Positions 62,201 to 64,000 of a stretch of 64,000 nucleotides of DNA are shown one piece after another; position 1 is the first letter of the stretch; every line of letters starts with the position of its first letter. The DNA is taken from NCBI GenBank assembly GCA_018697195.1, contig CM031879.1, positions 34,734,228-34,798,227 on the forward strand, read 5' to 3'. The notes under the pieces are model-generated. The model was not told the origin of the DNA and did not search any database. It saw only the letters and a list, made by a program, of their open reading frames with translations. The stretch comes from Certhia americana (lineage: Eukaryota > Chordata > Aves > Passeriformes > Certhiidae). The translations under genes were made by a program, and so were the position numbers.

Positions 62201-64000
62201 TTGCCAAATTCAAAGTGTTTTGAAACAGTTGTACTCTTTCTGTTGTTCTGCAATTTTGCCCACTTAGTTTTTGTTACGGTCTACAAAAAGAAAATGACTG
62301 CAGTCATAAATAGACTATCACATAGCTTTCAGATTCTCTATAGAATTCATCTGGACTAGTCTCATACATAAAAAATAGTCACATTACTAAAAGACAGGTT
62401 CAAATCACTAATGCAATTCATACACAACTGTACGAAGACATCTGTGATTAACACAGTAAATATAACGTGTTTCTTGAGAAGTAGAGATCATTTTGAGAAG
62501 CATGAAAAAAAGCATCTGTAAGTTTGCAATTACACGTTTTCCAGATTCCTTTTTTACCTTCAAATAAAACCATGTTGTAATCTTTAGCATGTGTTTTATT
62601 ATACATTGCATAGCACAAGAAGGAAATTATAATGCAGAATAATTTCCACAATTCCCACACATCCTTCTGTACAAGTATGCTCATCTCTGTAGGTAAAGAT
62701 ACTTTGCACATTCATGGAGCCAGTGAGAAATCAGACTCCTCTGGCTATGTCAGAATTAAGGTGAGATTCCTGAAACTGTGAAAATAACATGCTTTTGCAC
62801 CATACTTGTACATCCAACCCTTTTGCTTTCAGTTCAAAGGATGTTGATAACCATAAAGCATCAAAAAGACATCAGAAAGCATCCTTCCTTTGAGTTATGG
62901 CACAGGCATCTGCAGAAATGCCTCTTTTGTGTCACTTTCTGTTACCAACAGTTCTCTACTCTTTGTCAGTGGAAAGGTAAACAGCATTTCCAAAGGTTCC
63001 TAACTCACTGGGTCAGATGTCATAGAGAAAATTTATGACCAAAAGCCTTCAGATTCAACAGAGTCATCACACTAATATCAGAACAAGAGTGGGCAGAGGA
63101 TTTCAGATTCAAAGTGACAGCCCTTTTGTAAAAGGTGTTCAAATCGTCTAGCAGCAGTTTTAGTATGTATGATGTGCACAGATATACAAAAAACCCAAAC
63201 ACATACTGTTTGTTGCATTACACACATAAACAAAAAAAATTTTTTTCTGAATATCTGTCTTTTTTTTTCTTGTTATTGTGATGCTTTCACTGTAAACCCA
63301 AACAGAATCAGTACTTAAGGTATGAATGCAGAGTAGTCTATGGGCATGTAAATAAGTTGTTTAGAATTCAGTACCACAAAATTATCAATTTCTGAAACTT
63401 GCTAAAAGATCCAAGAGTGAGTACAAAGGACAGTGTTAGGTTATAAGGGAAATTTGTCAGTCCTTTGTAAAGCACATAAAATTCTGTCCTGATATGCATC
63501 ACAGAAGACATCTTTAATATCTGATATGAAAAATTTATGGAATGGGTGGGTGAATGAATGATGCAGTTCATTGCCAGTCATTCAGACATGATGGTGATAA
63601 AGGTCTTTAAGTGTCAAGACAGATAGTTAGCACTTAATTGTGGGGATAATTCAAATTTAGGGAAGAGGTGTGGGTCAGTTCTTTTATTCCAAAGTGAATG
63701 GCTTATTTCTAATTGAAAGCAACACTAATTAAGATAAAGGGCAGGACATTAACACTCAGTATTAACATTATGAGCCACACCAGCAATATGCCTAACTTCT
63801 GATGTGAGTAGTTATTTATGGTGCCTGTGGTGCAGCAGAACTCTCCCTCGCATACACATCAGGTATCAGGTTACAGTGTACACACCTTCAATGAGGGAGT
63901 TAAAGAGCAAAATACCAGCTGGGGAGAGATCCATGTGCAAGGGAAACAAACTGACCAGAAAACAACTGGGCAGGTTTATTTGCCATTCGTGAAGTCAAAG
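56230..64000. other. Mostly AT-rich non-coding DNA, nothing recognised
   Basis: No gag-like protein follows the LTR: an ATG GGA CAG at about 56266 opens only a few codons. A comparatively GC-rich block at about 59390-59960 contains opposing frames of 123 (minus) and 76 (plus) codons without domains. The remainder is unremarkable AT-rich DNA. Confidence 0.45.

Noticed and set aside
62395..62410. GGTTCAAATC, resembling a tRNA T-arm/B-box
   Set aside because: No A-box or cloverleaf can be formed around it.
1..64000. CRISPR array, bacterial operon, phage or other prokaryotic system
   Set aside because: There are no regularly spaced repeats with unique spacers, no tight gene packing and no ribosome-binding pattern. 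CR1 and LTR content shows a bird genome.

Overview
The window reads as vertebrate nuclear DNA, almost certainly avian and probably passerine. It is AT-rich, has no open reading frame longer than about 160 codons, and carries CR1 LINE fragments with the bird-type 3' tail. It also holds several endogenous-retrovirus LTRs of the sort common in songbird assemblies, plus A+C / G+T-asymmetric low-complexity tracts. The passerine assignment rests on my memory of those LTR families and was not tested by a search. I found no protein-coding exon, tRNA, rRNA or other RNA gene I could defend, and no CRISPR array or bacterial-type operon. The window is best described as intergenic or deep intronic sequence.

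Layout: 1-24.5 kb is mostly unique AT-rich DNA with a possible old CR1 3' end near 5.2-5.4 kb, a homeodomain-type TAATTA cluster at 10.12 kb, a TTTA microsatellite at 13.85 kb, and G+T and A+C tracts at 23.3-23.8 kb. From 24.57 to 27.7 kb lies a nested complex: an ancient CR1 on the minus strand, split by a short LTR (about 25.10-25.53 kb) and a long LTR (25.93-27.45 kb) with a GC-rich, CpG-containing core. At 30.64-30.83 kb a long polypyrimidine tract ends in a C homopolymer, just before an 88-base assembly gap (30834-30921). A plus-strand LTR with TATA and polyadenylation signals lies at about 33.86-34.56 kb.

The most unusual element is at about 38.66-39.69 kb: a multiply frameshifted relic of a Ty3/gypsy integrase, apparently with a C-terminal chromodomain-like stretch. 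Downstream are a young-looking CR1 3' end (44.26-44.79 kb) between a CTGCT microsatellite and an 18-bp perfect palindrome, a CR1 tail with a 20-bp minisatellite (48.9-49.06 kb), and a complete solo LTR with a 5-bp target duplication (49141-49847). A minus-strand CR1 (53.68-54.0 kb) and another plus-strand LTR (about 55.64-56.2 kb) follow. The rest shows nothing I can name.

No working genetic system is visible. The biology here is a record of retroelement insertion, nesting and decay. The gypsy integrase fossil is the best candidate for something under-described.
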